Source: an uncultured Granulosicoccaceae bacterium (lineage in GTDB: Bacteria > Pseudomonadota > Gammaproteobacteria > Granulosicoccales > Granulosicoccaceae). From it: 46,357 bases of DNA. The position numbers and the translations under genes are program-made. The DNA is taken from positions 1-46,357 of the forward strand of contig CALGNZ010000074.1 in NCBI GenBank assembly GCA_937957915.1, in the 5' to 3' direction. The notes under the pieces are model-generated. The model worked only from the letters and a program-made list of their open reading frames with translations. It did not search any database and was not told where the DNA came from. Of the stretch, positions 8,461-17,195 are shown piece after piece; the first letter of the stretch is position 1; each line of letters starts with the position of its first letter.

Positions 8461-9021
8461 ATGAATCAGATACACCAGCCACAACGGGGCATTCGCGCCG
8501 CAATGGCGGCAACGGGCGTTCGAATCAGTCAACGCCTGCCGGGCTTCAGCACCGGCAAAGCCGCCATTACAGCATTGCTGGCCTGCCTTTTCATGCTGAC
8601 CACGTCAACGGTGTTTGCCGCTGAGCCTGTTGCAAAGTCACGCCTCGGCGGCGTGGCGATCGGTGGTCACGACACGGTCGCCTATCACGCATTACCAGCG
8701 GATCCACATGAAAAAGCCATCTCCGGAAAAAAGACTTATACCGTCGAATGGAAGGGAGCTAAGTGGCGTTTCGCCAGTGAGGCGTCTGCGAACAAGTTTC
8801 GCACAGAACCGGAAAAGTACTCTCCAGCATACAATGGCCATTGCGCCAATGCGCTTAGCCTGGGTAAGGGGTTACTCAAAACCGATGGCACGCATTGGGA
8901 AATCTTTGGCGATCGACTCTATTTGTTTTATGCCGCCAAAGGCAGAGACCGATGGATGGCTACTGATGACGTGCAACCCTACATTGAAGCTGCCGAACTT
9001 GCGTGGAGCAAGCTCAGATAA
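8461..9021 (+). CDS. YHS-domain exported or membrane-anchored protein
   Basis: A 186-residue protein. Residues about 34-54 are hydrophobic and end in VFA-A, which reads as a signal peptide with a long, basic N-region or as an anchor. The rest is a YHS-type domain: IGGHDTVAYH at 67-76, a W-x-G-A-x-W-x-F-A-S segment around 97-107, F-R-x-x-P-x-x-Y near 112-120 and Y-N-G-H-C-A-N-A-L-S-L-G-K-G at 123-136. YHS proteins of this type are linked with metals or metalloenzymes, but the function of this periplasmic subgroup is not known to me. The start is well supported: AGGAG lies 7 bases before the ATG. Confidence 0.85.
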   Translation: MNQIHQPQRGIRAAMAATGVRISQRLPGFSTGKAAITALLACLFMLTTSTVFAAEPVAKSRLGGVAIGGHDTVAYHALPADPHEKAISGKKTYTVEWKGAKWRFASEASANKFRTEPEKYSPAYNGHCANALSLGKGLLKTDGTHWEIFGDRLYLFYAAKGRDRWMATDDVQPYIEAAELAWSKLR

Positions 9022-9170
9022 CCATTGGCGCAGCATTATGCTGCTGAAAGGTAAATCGCTGCCAGATAGAAACCGGTTTTCCGTCGGTACTAGGATGCCT
9101 GCCTTGCTAAGAATTGATCTACAGCCGAAAACACGCACCCGTAGAGCGGCACCAACGCGAATGCCACTTC

Positions 9171-9995
9171 TCAGTCTATCTCTCGCCCCTGATAGTCACT
9201 GTTGCCGATTCTGCCCATGCCAGGCAATTTGATAGCAAGCGGTGAAAAGTCGATGCCGGCGGTCAAGCCCAGTAAGTTCATCTCCACGCCCTCTTCCGCT
9301 GCGATCATCAAACCCAGCAGCCCTCTTACTGAAATCTGCACACCGGAGTCGCTGGGTGCATCAGCAATGAGCTGTCCATTTGGAAGATAGTCTTTACCGA
9401 CAGCGGTCGGAGGCAACTCAAGGCGCAGTTCGGGCAGCTCTCTGGCAAGCGAGGCAATAAAAGTGTTGCTGTTGGGGCCTGGCCAAACGCGGTATTCTTT
9501 ATTGTACGGGTAGTTCTCCGCCGCACTGATTAGTCGCTCGATCATGTCATCGACATCTGTGCCTCCACGTATGTCTCTGAGTAACCAGGGCTTGCTGCCA
9601 AACCAGTAACCATCAGGTGATCCGCGACGAATACGCACTGTGGATCCGCTCCACCGCAAGGCATATCCCATCACTTCAATACGCGTGTACTCGCTGGCAC
9701 CACTGGGCTTTACTGCAATCCAGGTATGTACGCCAAATGCGCCACGCCAGCGAGCTGCGCGCGCTGCGTATACCTGAATAACCGCATCGGTGAATTCTGC
9801 AGGTGCCGGAGCTTGCATGGAGCTGTCACGCCGCAGCTCCCACCAGCTCTTTTGCTGATTGTCGCTGATGGTATGGCGGGCAACACTGACTGCCACCGGC
9901 AGTAAAAAGACGGCAACAAACAACAGACCCAGGTTCATTGAAAATCGCGTAAAGGTTGTACTTTTTACAACGCTTTCTACGGGGTTCACAGCCAT
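9171..9995 (-). CDS. DUF3750 family membrane-anchored protein
   Basis: A 274-residue protein with one N-terminal membrane segment (about 20-40). Beyond it the sequence carries the features I associate with DUF3750: SWWELRRDSS, IQVYAARAARWRGAFGVHTW at 73-92, a GSPDGYWFGSKP stretch, and YPYNKEYRVWPGPNSNTF around 162-180, followed by ARELPELRLELPPTAVGKD. The His-Tyr-Asn-Ser pattern of the last block suggests an enzyme-like pocket, but no function is established for the family. It stands alone between convergent and same-strand neighbours with gaps over 100 bp, so it is probably its own transcription unit. Confidence 0.78.
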   Translation of the reverse strand: MAVNPVESVVKSTTFTRFSMNLGLLFVAVFLLPVAVSVARHTISDNQQKSWWELRRDSSMQAPAPAEFTDAVIQVYAARAARWRGAFGVHTWIAVKPSGASEYTRIEVMGYALRWSGSTVRIRRGSPDGYWFGSKPWLLRDIRGGTDVDDMIERLISAAENYPYNKEYRVWPGPNSNTFIASLARELPELRLELPPTAVGKDYLPNGQLIADAPSDSGVQISVRGLLGLMIAAEEGVEMNLLGLTAGIDFSPLAIKLPGMGRIGNSDYQGREID

Positions 9996-10542
9996 GACAA
10001 TGACAACGTTTGGAGAGAAGTACTCATTAGTACTGTAGAGCCTGCCACAGTCAGTTAGTTCTGTCTCGATCTAAGTCCGGATTTTACCGGATTAAGACCA
10101 TCAATTAAAACTGTGGGATTCATCGATAAAAGGATCAAACAATGTGCCAGCTCCCGGCGTTGCTATCTGCACTGACGGCCTGACGCAAACAATTAGTATT
10201 CGGGGTCACAGCTACCAGACAGATTCGGCTGCCACTACAGAGAGCGAACTGTTGCGTGTGGCGAATAGCTGCAGAGCAAGGGTGCCTGAGAATTGAAGCA
10301 CCTGCGTGTGCCGGAGCGGCTGTGACGGTTTCGAACAGGCTGTACTTTTTTCAGGAACGTGCGCGAGCCCTTGTTGGAGATTCAATGTACAGGGCTCGGC
10401 GTAGAAGATGAGGTGTAACAATAATGGTGTACAACCGAGTCAAGGACTTACATGGCGATGGACCCGTCCTGGTTCTGGCTGTTGTTAATGATGGATAGCT
10501 AACGACTATCTCAACAGATCTGCCGCGGATCGCAAAACGGCG
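9996..10542. other. Intergenic region, 547 bp
   Basis: The gap lies between the DUF3750 and SGNH genes, both on the minus strand. One 69-codon minus-strand frame (10212-10421) has no recognisable feature. CGAGCCCT at 10364-10371 and its exact complement AGGGCTCG at 10391-10398 form an 8-bp stem with a 19-base loop. CCGGATT occurs twice, about 10 bp apart, near 10077-10093. I see no RNA gene. Confidence 0.35.
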
Positions 10543-11457
10543 CTATCCACACAAATCATTTTCCTCAATGCGTTGATGAAACTTGTCTGCAATAAACGCA
10601 TCTCCGGTTTCGCCCGGGTGGATTAGGTCTGGCAACATCATCTCTGCTGTAAAACCGTCACGCGTGTCAATCAGATGGACAGCGGGGTTTGCGGCCTGCA
10701 CAAACCAGGCTTCCAGCGCCGTGCTAAATCGCTCCAGCCTGCTATTCACAGCATCTTCAGGATCCGCACTTTTGAAGAAAGGCACCAGCGTGGCGATGAC
10801 CACCTGCGCCAAAGGCTCGACATCCAGAATCAGTGCAACAATCTGGTCGACATTTGCTACCACATCGTCGACGTCCCGATTCTGACTTATGTCATTGGTG
10901 CCTATCTTTAAAAGCACCAGCTGCGGCATAAATTGCAGCATGCTCTCGCTAATCCCTTGATTGTTACCAAAGGACGATACCTGCCCTGTAAGGAAGGAAT
11001 CTGTGCGATGACCTGAATAGGCTTCGTGTGGTGACTCGAAACCGGTGTCTGGCAGGTTTTGCGTCATGGAGCCAACCATCTCGAATTGGCAACCGGATGA
11101 CTGCAGTAGTTCGAGCAGAGGCTTGCGGTAGCTGGTGGCGCCACCGACGCCGTGTGTTATCGAATCACCTACGGCCATAATCCTGAGCACCGGGGTCCCT
11201 TCTATAGCAGCGTCTGCGTCTGCAGGGACAACAGAATCGGGGTCATCCAGTGCAGCGTCGGTTGCCTCGTTGAGCACTGAGCTATCAGCTATTTCAGCAC
11301 CGAGCTGATCTTCTGTGGCAGGGTCTTCGACGATTACCGCATTACCTGCGGAGGCAGCAGAGCCTGCGACCTGGCTTACAACCGCACTATCAGTGCAGGC
11401 GGAAAGTAATGCCACAAGCAACCACGGCGCCAGCCGCGGCACAGATGACCGAAGCAT
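10543..11457 (-). CDS. SGNH/GDSL-family hydrolase lipoprotein
   Basis: A 304-residue predicted lipoprotein of the SGNH hydrolase superfamily. Residues 1-20 form a signal ending LLSA followed by Cys21. A long acidic, Ala-rich linker (about 45-88) precedes the catalytic domain. The SGNH blocks are present: AVGDSITHG at 95-103 with nucleophile Ser99, GTND at 186-189 with Asn188, and DLIH at 277-280 with Asp277 and His280. Such enzymes cleave esters or acetyl groups from polysaccharides, lipids or peptidoglycan; the substrate is not clear. I prefer the ATG at 11457, which gives a normal signal length; ATGs at 11472 and 11487 are alternatives. The acidic linker probably spaces the catalytic domain from the membrane. 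Confidence 0.82.
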   Translation of the reverse strand: MLRSSVPRLAPWLLVALLSACTDSAVVSQVAGSAASAGNAVIVEDPATEDQLGAEIADSSVLNEATDAALDDPDSVVPADADAAIEGTPVLRIMAVGDSITHGVGGATSYRKPLLELLQSSGCQFEMVGSMTQNLPDTGFESPHEAYSGHRTDSFLTGQVSSFGNNQGISESMLQFMPQLVLLKIGTNDISQNRDVDDVVANVDQIVALILDVEPLAQVVIATLVPFFKSADPEDAVNSRLERFSTALEAWFVQAANPAVHLIDTRDGFTAEMMLPDLIHPGETGDAFIADKFHQRIEENDLCG

Positions 11458-11817
11458 TGTCAATTCGTGCATTCCCTTTATTTTCATAGCCAACGAGCTT
11501 CCAGTTCGTGCCGGAACCATCAAAGATAGCAGTAGATTTTGAAAATGCAGGCGTGCAACACCCAAAACTGTTGATTCTCATAGGTATTTTCCAACTGGCA
11601 AGGTTTCCGACGCTAATCGCGGGTATCGACAGTAGAAGGCAACCACAATTTCACTGGCTACTTTGAGATTACAATGAGGTCTGTAACGGCAACGCATTGC
11701 CGGTGGCACACATGTTGAGCGTCTGTTTGGCTGGCCGCGCGTGCTGCGGGAAATTCGGAATGTTCACAGTTGGGCTGCCATTAAACGTGGCTGTATATTT
11801 ATACTATAAGATCTGTG

Positions 11818-11840
11818 GCAACGACTGGTCTCGTCGTTGC
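11818..11840. promoter_or_regulatory. Perfect inverted repeat upstream of phnM
   Basis: GCAACGAC at 11818-11825 is followed after 7 bases by its exact complement GTCGTTGC at 11833-11840. There is no T-run, so a terminator is unlikely. It lies just downstream of an AT-rich promoter-like stretch and 165 bases before the phnM start, a reasonable place for an operator or a leader hairpin. No regulator is identified. Confidence 0.4.
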
Positions 11841-11867
11841 GGGCACCATTTAAGCGCGCGTCCATAT

Positions 11868-11893
11868 AAACCGCCATGCAATACCGCCATGCA
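11868..11893. repeat. Tandem repeat, 2 x 13 bp
   Basis: AAACCGCCATGCA at 11868-11880 is followed directly by ATACCGCCATGCA at 11881-11893, with one mismatch. It lies in the untranslated region upstream of phnM. Confidence 0.6.
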
Positions 11894-12005
11894 GGCTGTG
11901 AATTGTTTCCTCTCAATTATGTTTGGGAGTTATCCTGCCGGGTTTTATGGACTGACCTGAAGTGTGGAGATGGACTCCCAACGATGTTTTTAGTGTAGGG
12001 CACTT

Positions 12006-13313
12006 ATGCAAAGGTCTTCAACGCAATCGCTTAATCTCAGTTCCGAGGATAACCCGACGGCTATTCACGCTACATCGGCAGACTCCGGCACGGAGCAGGC
12101 TGTGCCCGGGCAAGGTACAAAAGTGAGCACGCAGCAGGGAAAGTTTTACAAAGGTATGGCCAACAAGGCAAAAACCGGCGCTCAGTTGTCGCTATCCAAC
12201 GCTCGCCTGGTACTTCGCGGAGAGGTTATCTCCGGATCAATCCAGGTTATCGATGGCAAAATCACATCCGTAGACAGCGGTCACTCGGCCACTGGCGAGG
12301 ATCTACAACAGGATTTCCTGCTACCCGGTCTGGTAGAACTGCATACCGATCACATTGAATCCCATTTTGCACCAAGACCAGGTGTACGCTGGCATACCCT
12401 GTCCGCCATTCAGGCACACGACGCGCAAATCGCCGCATCTGGCATCACCACTGTTTTTGACTGCCTGAGAGTCGGTCGTGACGAAGACGATCTGTTCATC
12501 CCCGGCGAAATGCTAAACCTTGCCAACGCACTGGAGCTGGCAACAACTCAGGGCAGACTGCGTGCAGAGCACCTGCTGCATTTGCGCTGCGAAGTATCAG
12601 CGCCGGATGCATTAGCTGAATTCAGGCAATTCGATAAAAACAGTCGAGTTCGCCTGGCATCATTGATGGACCACGCACCCGGGCAGCGCCAGTTTCAGGA
12701 CATGGCCATCTTTGAAAAGTACCACCGCAAGAAAGACGGTATGGATGCATCCTCCTACGCGGCGCTGGTTGAGCGACGAGTCAGGCACTCGGAGATCTAC
12801 TCACAGCCACATCGAGAGGCCATTGCGGCCGCGTGCAAAGCCCGGAATATCACCCTGGCCAGCCATGACGATGCCAATATTGCACACATCCATGAGGCGC
12901 TGGGCTTTGGTGTATCGATAGCTGAATTTCCGACCACACGAGCCGCCGCAACAGAGGCAAACAAACGCGGTATGAAAATACTGATGGGAGCGCCCAACGT
13001 TGTTCGTGGCCAGTCGCATTCAGGCAATCTGGCCGCCAAAGATCTCGCTCACAGCGGCCTGCTTGATTTACTGTCTTCCGATTACGTTCCTTCCAGTCTG
13101 TTGCATGCTCCATTTGTTCTGGCGATGGAAGAAGAGGCTATGTCACTGTCAGACGCCATCAGACTGGTAACCAGTAACCCTGCAGAAACCGTTGGCCTGA
13201 GTGACCGCGGCGAGATCAAAACCGGATTAAACGCCGATCTGATCCGTGTCAGCTATCAGGACAACGTACCGTTTGTTAAATCAGTTTGGCGACAGGGACA
13301 GCGCGTGGCCTGA
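12006..13313 (+). CDS. phnM: PhnM-type alpha-D-ribose 1-methylphosphonate 5-triphosphate diphosphatase
   Basis: A 435-residue amidohydrolase-fold enzyme that matches PhnM of the C-P lyase pathway, which removes pyrophosphate from ribosyl-phosphonate triphosphate. Metal-binding HTDH at 113-116 sits in the characteristic VELHTDHIESH; MDHAPGQRQF near 220, LASHDD near 280, EFPTT near 308, GAPNVVRGQSHSGN near 331 and SSDYVPSSLL near 360 are all typical. TAGGG lies about 6 bases before the ATG at 12006, but the first 58 residues are polar, low in complexity and not part of the fold; ATG at 12156 is an alternative start. None of the other phn genes is in the window, so this is an isolated copy. Confidence 0.88.
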   Translation: MQRSSTQSLNLSSEDNPTAIHATSADSGTEQAVPGQGTKVSTQQGKFYKGMANKAKTGAQLSLSNARLVLRGEVISGSIQVIDGKITSVDSGHSATGEDLQQDFLLPGLVELHTDHIESHFAPRPGVRWHTLSAIQAHDAQIAASGITTVFDCLRVGRDEDDLFIPGEMLNLANALELATTQGRLRAEHLLHLRCEVSAPDALAEFRQFDKNSRVRLASLMDHAPGQRQFQDMAIFEKYHRKKDGMDASSYAALVERRVRHSEIYSQPHREAIAAACKARNITLASHDDANIAHIHEALGFGVSIAEFPTTRAAATEANKRGMKILMGAPNVVRGQSHSGNLAAKDLAHSGLLDLLSSDYVPSSLLHAPFVLAMEEEAMSLSDAIRLVTSNPAETVGLSDRGEIKTGLNADLIRVSYQDNVPFVKSVWRQGQRVA

Positions 13314-13508
13314 CGGGCCGCTTCGCAACTTGGTAGCCATAATAATAGACGGTTGACTACTGCGTATAACGGCAAACAATTTAAAGACAGAAACGCTCTG
13401 CGTCTGGCAACCCCCAAATACACGCGGGTAGCCACAGTTGGTCTTACAGACGGCCGCTCTGTATCAAGTGCATTGCATCAGACAGGCGCTCGCAGCCGGG
13501 GCACTGGT

Positions 13509-13533
13509 ATCGCGATTTTTAGCGCGATTTTTT
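13509..13533 (+). terminator. Rho-independent terminator after phnM
   Basis: ATCGCG at 13509-13514 pairs with CGCGAT at 13523-13528 across an 8-base loop, followed by five T residues at 13529-13533. It lies about 200 bases after the phnM stop and overlaps the last codons of the convergent RraA-family gene, whose stop codon is in the loop. Confidence 0.5.
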
Positions 13534-14220
13534 CCACTGTTCAAATTCGGCTTGTGTGCTTTCATTCGGTGGGTACAAACCGATAATACTTCTGCCCTGC
13601 TCGACCTGCTCAGTAACCCAGCCTTCAAACACATCCATCGCCTGCGCTTCTTCGGCTACTTCATCAGCGATTTCGCCGGGTATCACCACGACGCCATCTC
13701 CGTCACCGACCATAATGTCATCGGGGTAGACTGCAACAGACCCGCACCCGATCGCTACGTTCAGATCTACGCCGTGGTGCTTGGTGAGATTGGTTGGAGC
13801 CGATGCTCCGGCGCAATAGACGGGCATTGACAGCGCAGCGATATCGTTGCTGTCTCTGAGCCCGCCATCAGTTACGACACCGGCACAGCCACGAACCTGT
13901 AGGCGGGTGGCGAGAATTGAGCCGGCAGATGCGGCACTCGCATCGCCACGGCAATCCATTACCAGCACATGCCCTTCGGGTATTTTTTCCACGGCTGCGC
14001 GCTGCGGGTGTTCAGGATCCTTGAATACTTCAATGCCGTCGAGATCCTCACGCGCAGGTATATAACGCAATGTATAAGCCGGACCCACCATACGCACGTT
14101 GTCGTTGTTTAAGCGCGAGACCCCCTGAATAAAACAGTTGCGCAGGCCCCGCTTGAACAACAGCGTGCATAGCGTTGCTGTCCCGACAGTCAGGAGAATA
14201 TTGTGAGTTTTCTGGTTCAT
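13519..14220 (-). CDS. RraA-family protein (RraA-like / HMG-CHA aldolase superfamily)
   Basis: A 233-residue protein of the RraA / 4-hydroxy-4-methyl-2-oxoglutarate aldolase superfamily. The family core is visible: VGPAYTLRYIPAREDLD at 45-61, RGDASAASAGSILATR at 91-106 and DGGLRD at 118-123, where Gly119-Gly120, Arg122 and Asp123 match the substrate and metal site of the aldolases. Members are often labelled ribonuclease activity regulator RraA, but the long form with the AREDLD segment is commonly found near catabolic genes, so an aldolase or decarboxylase role is as likely. ATG at 14220 is preceded by CCGGAA at about 7 bases. It faces phnM tail to tail; there is no sign that they work together. 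Confidence 0.8.
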   Translation of the reverse strand: MNQKTHNILLTVGTATLCTLLFKRGLRNCFIQGVSRLNNDNVRMVGPAYTLRYIPAREDLDGIEVFKDPEHPQRAAVEKIPEGHVLVMDCRGDASAASAGSILATRLQVRGCAGVVTDGGLRDSNDIAALSMPVYCAGASAPTNLTKHHGVDLNVAIGCGSVAVYPDDIMVGDGDGVVVIPGEIADEVAEEAQAMDVFEGWVTEQVEQGRSIIGLYPPNESTQAEFEQWKKSR

Positions 14221-14280
14221 ATTATTTTCCGGTTTCGACAATGGATATCAGGAGTCTGCGCGATAGAAATCTGGTAAATT

Positions 14281-14329
14281 TGCTCAGGCGGCAAGAGCGT
14301 ACCATGGCCAGGCTCTGCTCTTGCGAGCA
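14281..14329. other. Nested inverted repeat between pgsA and the RraA-family gene
   Basis: GCAAGAGC at 14291-14298 pairs exactly with GCTCTTGC at 14317-14324, and an outer TGCTC at 14281-14285 pairs with GAGCA at 14325-14329, leaving a 5-base bulge on one side. On the minus strand it would follow pgsA and precede the RraA-family gene. There is only a short AAATTT after it, so it may be a weak terminator or an mRNA leader structure. Confidence 0.4.
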
Positions 14330-14496
14330 CGCTTGTGGCGCACAGGTTATTCTAACGCGACGCAAGCGATTGATAAGAAATGGCACGTCAGAGCGCTTTC
14401 GCAGTTGCACAAGTCTGCTCGCAGACTCCAGGCATACCTGCGGTGTTTGCCATGATTGTTGTTTTGACCCGCAAACAAATTCAATAACAAATACTG

Positions 14497-15069
14497 CTAG
14501 CGAGCTTTCAACGCAACTTCTTTGGCGGCAGCCAGTGCGGCCATCAGGTAATCAACCATCGACCAAATGGTAATGGCAGCAGCAATGTAAAGCGCCACAA
14601 TGCCGATTTCGTACACCGGCAATGTAAACAGTGGATACTTGAACAGCAGCAGTGCAAGTGCAGTAATCTGCAGGGTGGTTTTAAGTTTACCCAGATAGCT
14701 TACCGCAACTTTTGCTCGCGAGCCGAGACTGGCCATCCATTCGCGCAGCGCAGAAATAGTGATCTCTCTGCCAATGATCACCACCGCTGGCACTGTCAGC
14801 CACCAGTGCGACGCATCCTCAACCAGCAGAATCAACACCGTCGCCACCATCAACTTATCAGCAACCGGATCGAGAAACGCACCAAAGTCTGATTCTACAT
14901 CCCACTTTCGCGCGAGGTACCCATCGAGCCAGTCAGTGATTCCGGCCAGTAAAAATACTGCACAGCACAGCGGCCGCGCCCAGCTAAACGGCAAATAGAA
15001 CAACGCCAGAATAACAGGCAGCAACAGTATGCGAGCCAGCGTTAATAAATTTGGAATATTAAGAGTCAT
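14497..15069 (-). CDS. pgsA: CDP-diacylglycerol-glycerol-3-phosphate 3-phosphatidyltransferase
   Basis: A 190-residue membrane enzyme that makes phosphatidylglycerophosphate from CDP-diacylglycerol and glycerol-3-phosphate, the committed step to phosphatidylglycerol and cardiolipin. The CDP-alcohol phosphotransferase motif is complete: Asp46, Asp49-Gly50, Ala53-Arg54, Gly63, Asp67 and Asp71. The N-terminal MTLNIPNLLTLARI and length are normal for PgsA. Four or so membrane spans are evident. It starts 12 bases after uvrC ends on the same strand, the order UvrY-like regulator, uvrC, pgsA that is conserved in gammaproteobacteria. Confidence 0.95.
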   Translation of the reverse strand: MTLNIPNLLTLARILLLPVILALFYLPFSWARPLCCAVFLLAGITDWLDGYLARKWDVESDFGAFLDPVADKLMVATVLILLVEDASHWWLTVPAVVIIGREITISALREWMASLGSRAKVAVSYLGKLKTTLQITALALLLFKYPLFTLPVYEIGIVALYIAAAITIWSMVDYLMAALAAAKEVALKAR

Positions 15070-15081
15070 CGGGTCTCAACA

Positions 15082-17085
15082 CTAACTTAACTGATCATGA
15101 AAAAAGTCGTAAACGAGTTGCGCAAGCGCCGGGGATATTCCAGGCACACGAGCGATATCCTCTACACTGGCCATTTGCAACGCGCGGATGCCGCCAAAAT
15201 GTGTAAGCAGTGATTTTCTGCGCTTTGGTCCGAGACCGGCTATGTCTTCAAGCACTGACTTGCGACGTGCTTTGCCGCGTGCGGTGCGGTGCCCTGCAAT
15301 TGCATAACGATGCGCTTCATCGCGTATCTGCTGTACCAGATGAAGTGCAGGTGAATCGTGACGCATATGCATTTCACTTCCGGTGCGACAAATGAGTAGC
15401 GTCTCTTCACCCGGCCTGCGCTCCGGTCCCTTGGCAACGCCGACGATCTGAATATCCTCAAGCTGGAGTTCTGCGATCACCTCCTGCGCAACTGAAACCT
15501 GCCCCTTACCTCCATCAATAAAGAGAACTTCGGGGATACGCTGATTCTCCTTGAGTAGCCTGGTGTATCTTCGAGTCAGCGCCTGCCTCATCGCAGCGTA
15601 GTCATCACCCGGCGTTATGTCTTTAATCTGGAAGCGTCGATACTCAGCCTTCACCGGGCCTTCGACACCGAACACCACACACGATGCAATCGTTGCTTCA
15701 CCAGCCAGATGACTGATATCGAAACACTCCATGCGCTGTGGTAATTCATCAAGATCCAGTAGTTGTCGCAATGTGTCCTGACGCTTTGCCATACCTGAAC
15801 GAGAGGCTAATCTTGCGTCAAGTGCCAGCTTTGCATTTTCCTGAGCGTTTTCTACCCACCGACGCTGTTCTGATCGAACATTATGCACAATCTCGACATT
15901 GTATCCGGCGCGTTGGGCAAGCGCTTCGCCTAACAATGCAACACCTTCGATAGCACAATGTGTCACTATCCTTCGTGGCACCTCATGCTGCAAGTAAAAC
16001 TGCGTAACAAATCCGGTGATCACTTCTTCGACGGTTGATCCATCCGGCGCCGCAGGAAAAAATGACTTGTTACCCAGATTAACACCGTTGCGTACAAAGA
16101 AGATCTGTATGCAATTCATGCCACCATTTTGCGCACAGGCGACAACGTCGATATCACCTTTACCGTTTTCAACGTACTGGGATTGATTGACTGCCTTGAG
16201 ATCTTTGATCTGATCTCGCAGGCGTGCAGCGCGCTCAAACTGCAATTCAACTGCAGCCTGTTCCATATCCTGCACCAGGCTTTTCAGGACCTCCCCTGTT
16301 CGACCCTCAAGAACTTTGATCGTCATGTCTACATCGCGCCGATAGGCTTTTTCATCAATTAAACCGACGCATGGCGCAGTGCAACGATTAATTTGATACT
16401 GCAAACATGGTCGTGACCTGTTGCGAAAGTAGGAGTCTTCACATTGACGAACTTTAAACAGTTTCTGTATGTATCGGAGCGTCTTTTTTACCGCACCTGC
16501 ATGAGGGTATGGACCAATATATTTTCCCTCTTGCTTACGCCCGCCACGCCGATACGAAATTCGCGGAAAGTCCTGGGTTGTCGACAGAAAAAGAAACGGA
16601 TAACTTTTATCGTCGCGCAGCAATATGTTGTAGCGCGGCCGCTTTTCCTTGATTAAATTGTTTTCCAGCAACAAGGCTTCAATCTCGTTGTTGGTTACTG
16701 TTAACTCGACGGACGCAATTTGCGCCACCATGACCCTGGTTTTTGCAGAACCCGGGTCCTTTTGAAAGTAGCTGGACACCCGTTTCTTTAAGTTACCGGC
16801 CTTGCCAACGTAGATGGTGTCTCCGGTGGCATTCAGCATTTGATAGACGCCAGGCCGCTGAGTCACCGTTTTCAGAAAAGCCGCGCTATCAAACGCCACC
16901 GGCGGCTCTGGCTTATCAGAAACAGCATCAACAGACTCTGATTTAACTGAATTCGGGGCTACCGCATTGGCCTTGCCAGCATCTGACACTTGCGCACGAG
17001 CAGACTCAGCCTCTGCTGATTGGTTGACCTCGTTTTGATCCGTCGTTTCCGCACTCATCGCGGTGATTATCGCATCCGTTGCCAT
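15082..17085 (-). CDS. uvrC: UvrABC excision nuclease subunit C
   Basis: A 667-residue UvrC that makes both incisions around a DNA lesion bound by UvrB. The GIY-YIG nuclease domain begins near residue 72: RPGVYQML, then IYVGKAGNLKKR at 91-102 with Lys95 and Arg102. A C-rich DSYFRNRSRPCLQYQ region, a UVR helix pair (EQAAVELQFERAARLRDQI) for UvrB contact, the RNase H-like second nuclease half (ECFDISHLAGEATIASCVV, LFIDGGKGQV) and two helix-hairpin-helix motifs at the end (LGPKRRKSLL, VPGISPALAQ) follow in order. About 60 residues at the N-terminus are extra, polar and low in complexity compared with the usual 610-residue protein; a second ATG at 17058 only shortens this slightly. Confidence 0.96.
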   Translation of the reverse strand: MATDAIITAMSAETTDQNEVNQSAEAESARAQVSDAGKANAVAPNSVKSESVDAVSDKPEPPVAFDSAAFLKTVTQRPGVYQMLNATGDTIYVGKAGNLKKRVSSYFQKDPGSAKTRVMVAQIASVELTVTNNEIEALLLENNLIKEKRPRYNILLRDDKSYPFLFLSTTQDFPRISYRRGGRKQEGKYIGPYPHAGAVKKTLRYIQKLFKVRQCEDSYFRNRSRPCLQYQINRCTAPCVGLIDEKAYRRDVDMTIKVLEGRTGEVLKSLVQDMEQAAVELQFERAARLRDQIKDLKAVNQSQYVENGKGDIDVVACAQNGGMNCIQIFFVRNGVNLGNKSFFPAAPDGSTVEEVITGFVTQFYLQHEVPRRIVTHCAIEGVALLGEALAQRAGYNVEIVHNVRSEQRRWVENAQENAKLALDARLASRSGMAKRQDTLRQLLDLDELPQRMECFDISHLAGEATIASCVVFGVEGPVKAEYRRFQIKDITPGDDYAAMRQALTRRYTRLLKENQRIPEVLFIDGGKGQVSVAQEVIAELQLEDIQIVGVAKGPERRPGEETLLICRTGSEMHMRHDSPALHLVQQIRDEAHRYAIAGHRTARGKARRKSVLEDIAGLGPKRRKSLLTHFGGIRALQMASVEDIARVPGISPALAQLVYDFFHDQLS

Positions 17086-17195
17086 GGTGTGCCGCTTTCA
17101 ACCGTTGCGGGAGGGTAACAACACTGCTTTTATCAGTGGTGCTGTAGCAATTATGACTGAAGTGGCGCCCTGCTGACAGCAACAGGCTGGAAAAG

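Larger units (their letters stand above)
11458..12005. other. Intergenic region, 548 bp, between divergent SGNH and phnM genes
   Basis: This gap probably carries the promoters of both flanking genes. It holds a perfect 8-bp inverted repeat and a 2 x 13 bp tandem repeat (listed separately), and CGGCAA/TTGCCG at 11687-11702 with a 4-base loop. An AT-rich stretch around 11791-11809 (TGTATATTTATACTATAAG) would suit a -10 element for phnM, with TTGGGC at 11770 as a weak -35. A plus-strand frame at 11697-11960 has no protein-like features. Confidence 0.4.

Noticed and set aside
9030..9050. GCAGCA-TTA-TGCTGC hairpin after the YHS gene as a terminator
   Set aside because: The stem is short, with a three-base loop and no T-run on either strand.
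11697..11960. Plus-strand 87-codon frame upstream of phnM
   Set aside because: Composition is not protein-like, it runs through the inverted repeat and tandem repeat, and no ribosome-binding site precedes it.
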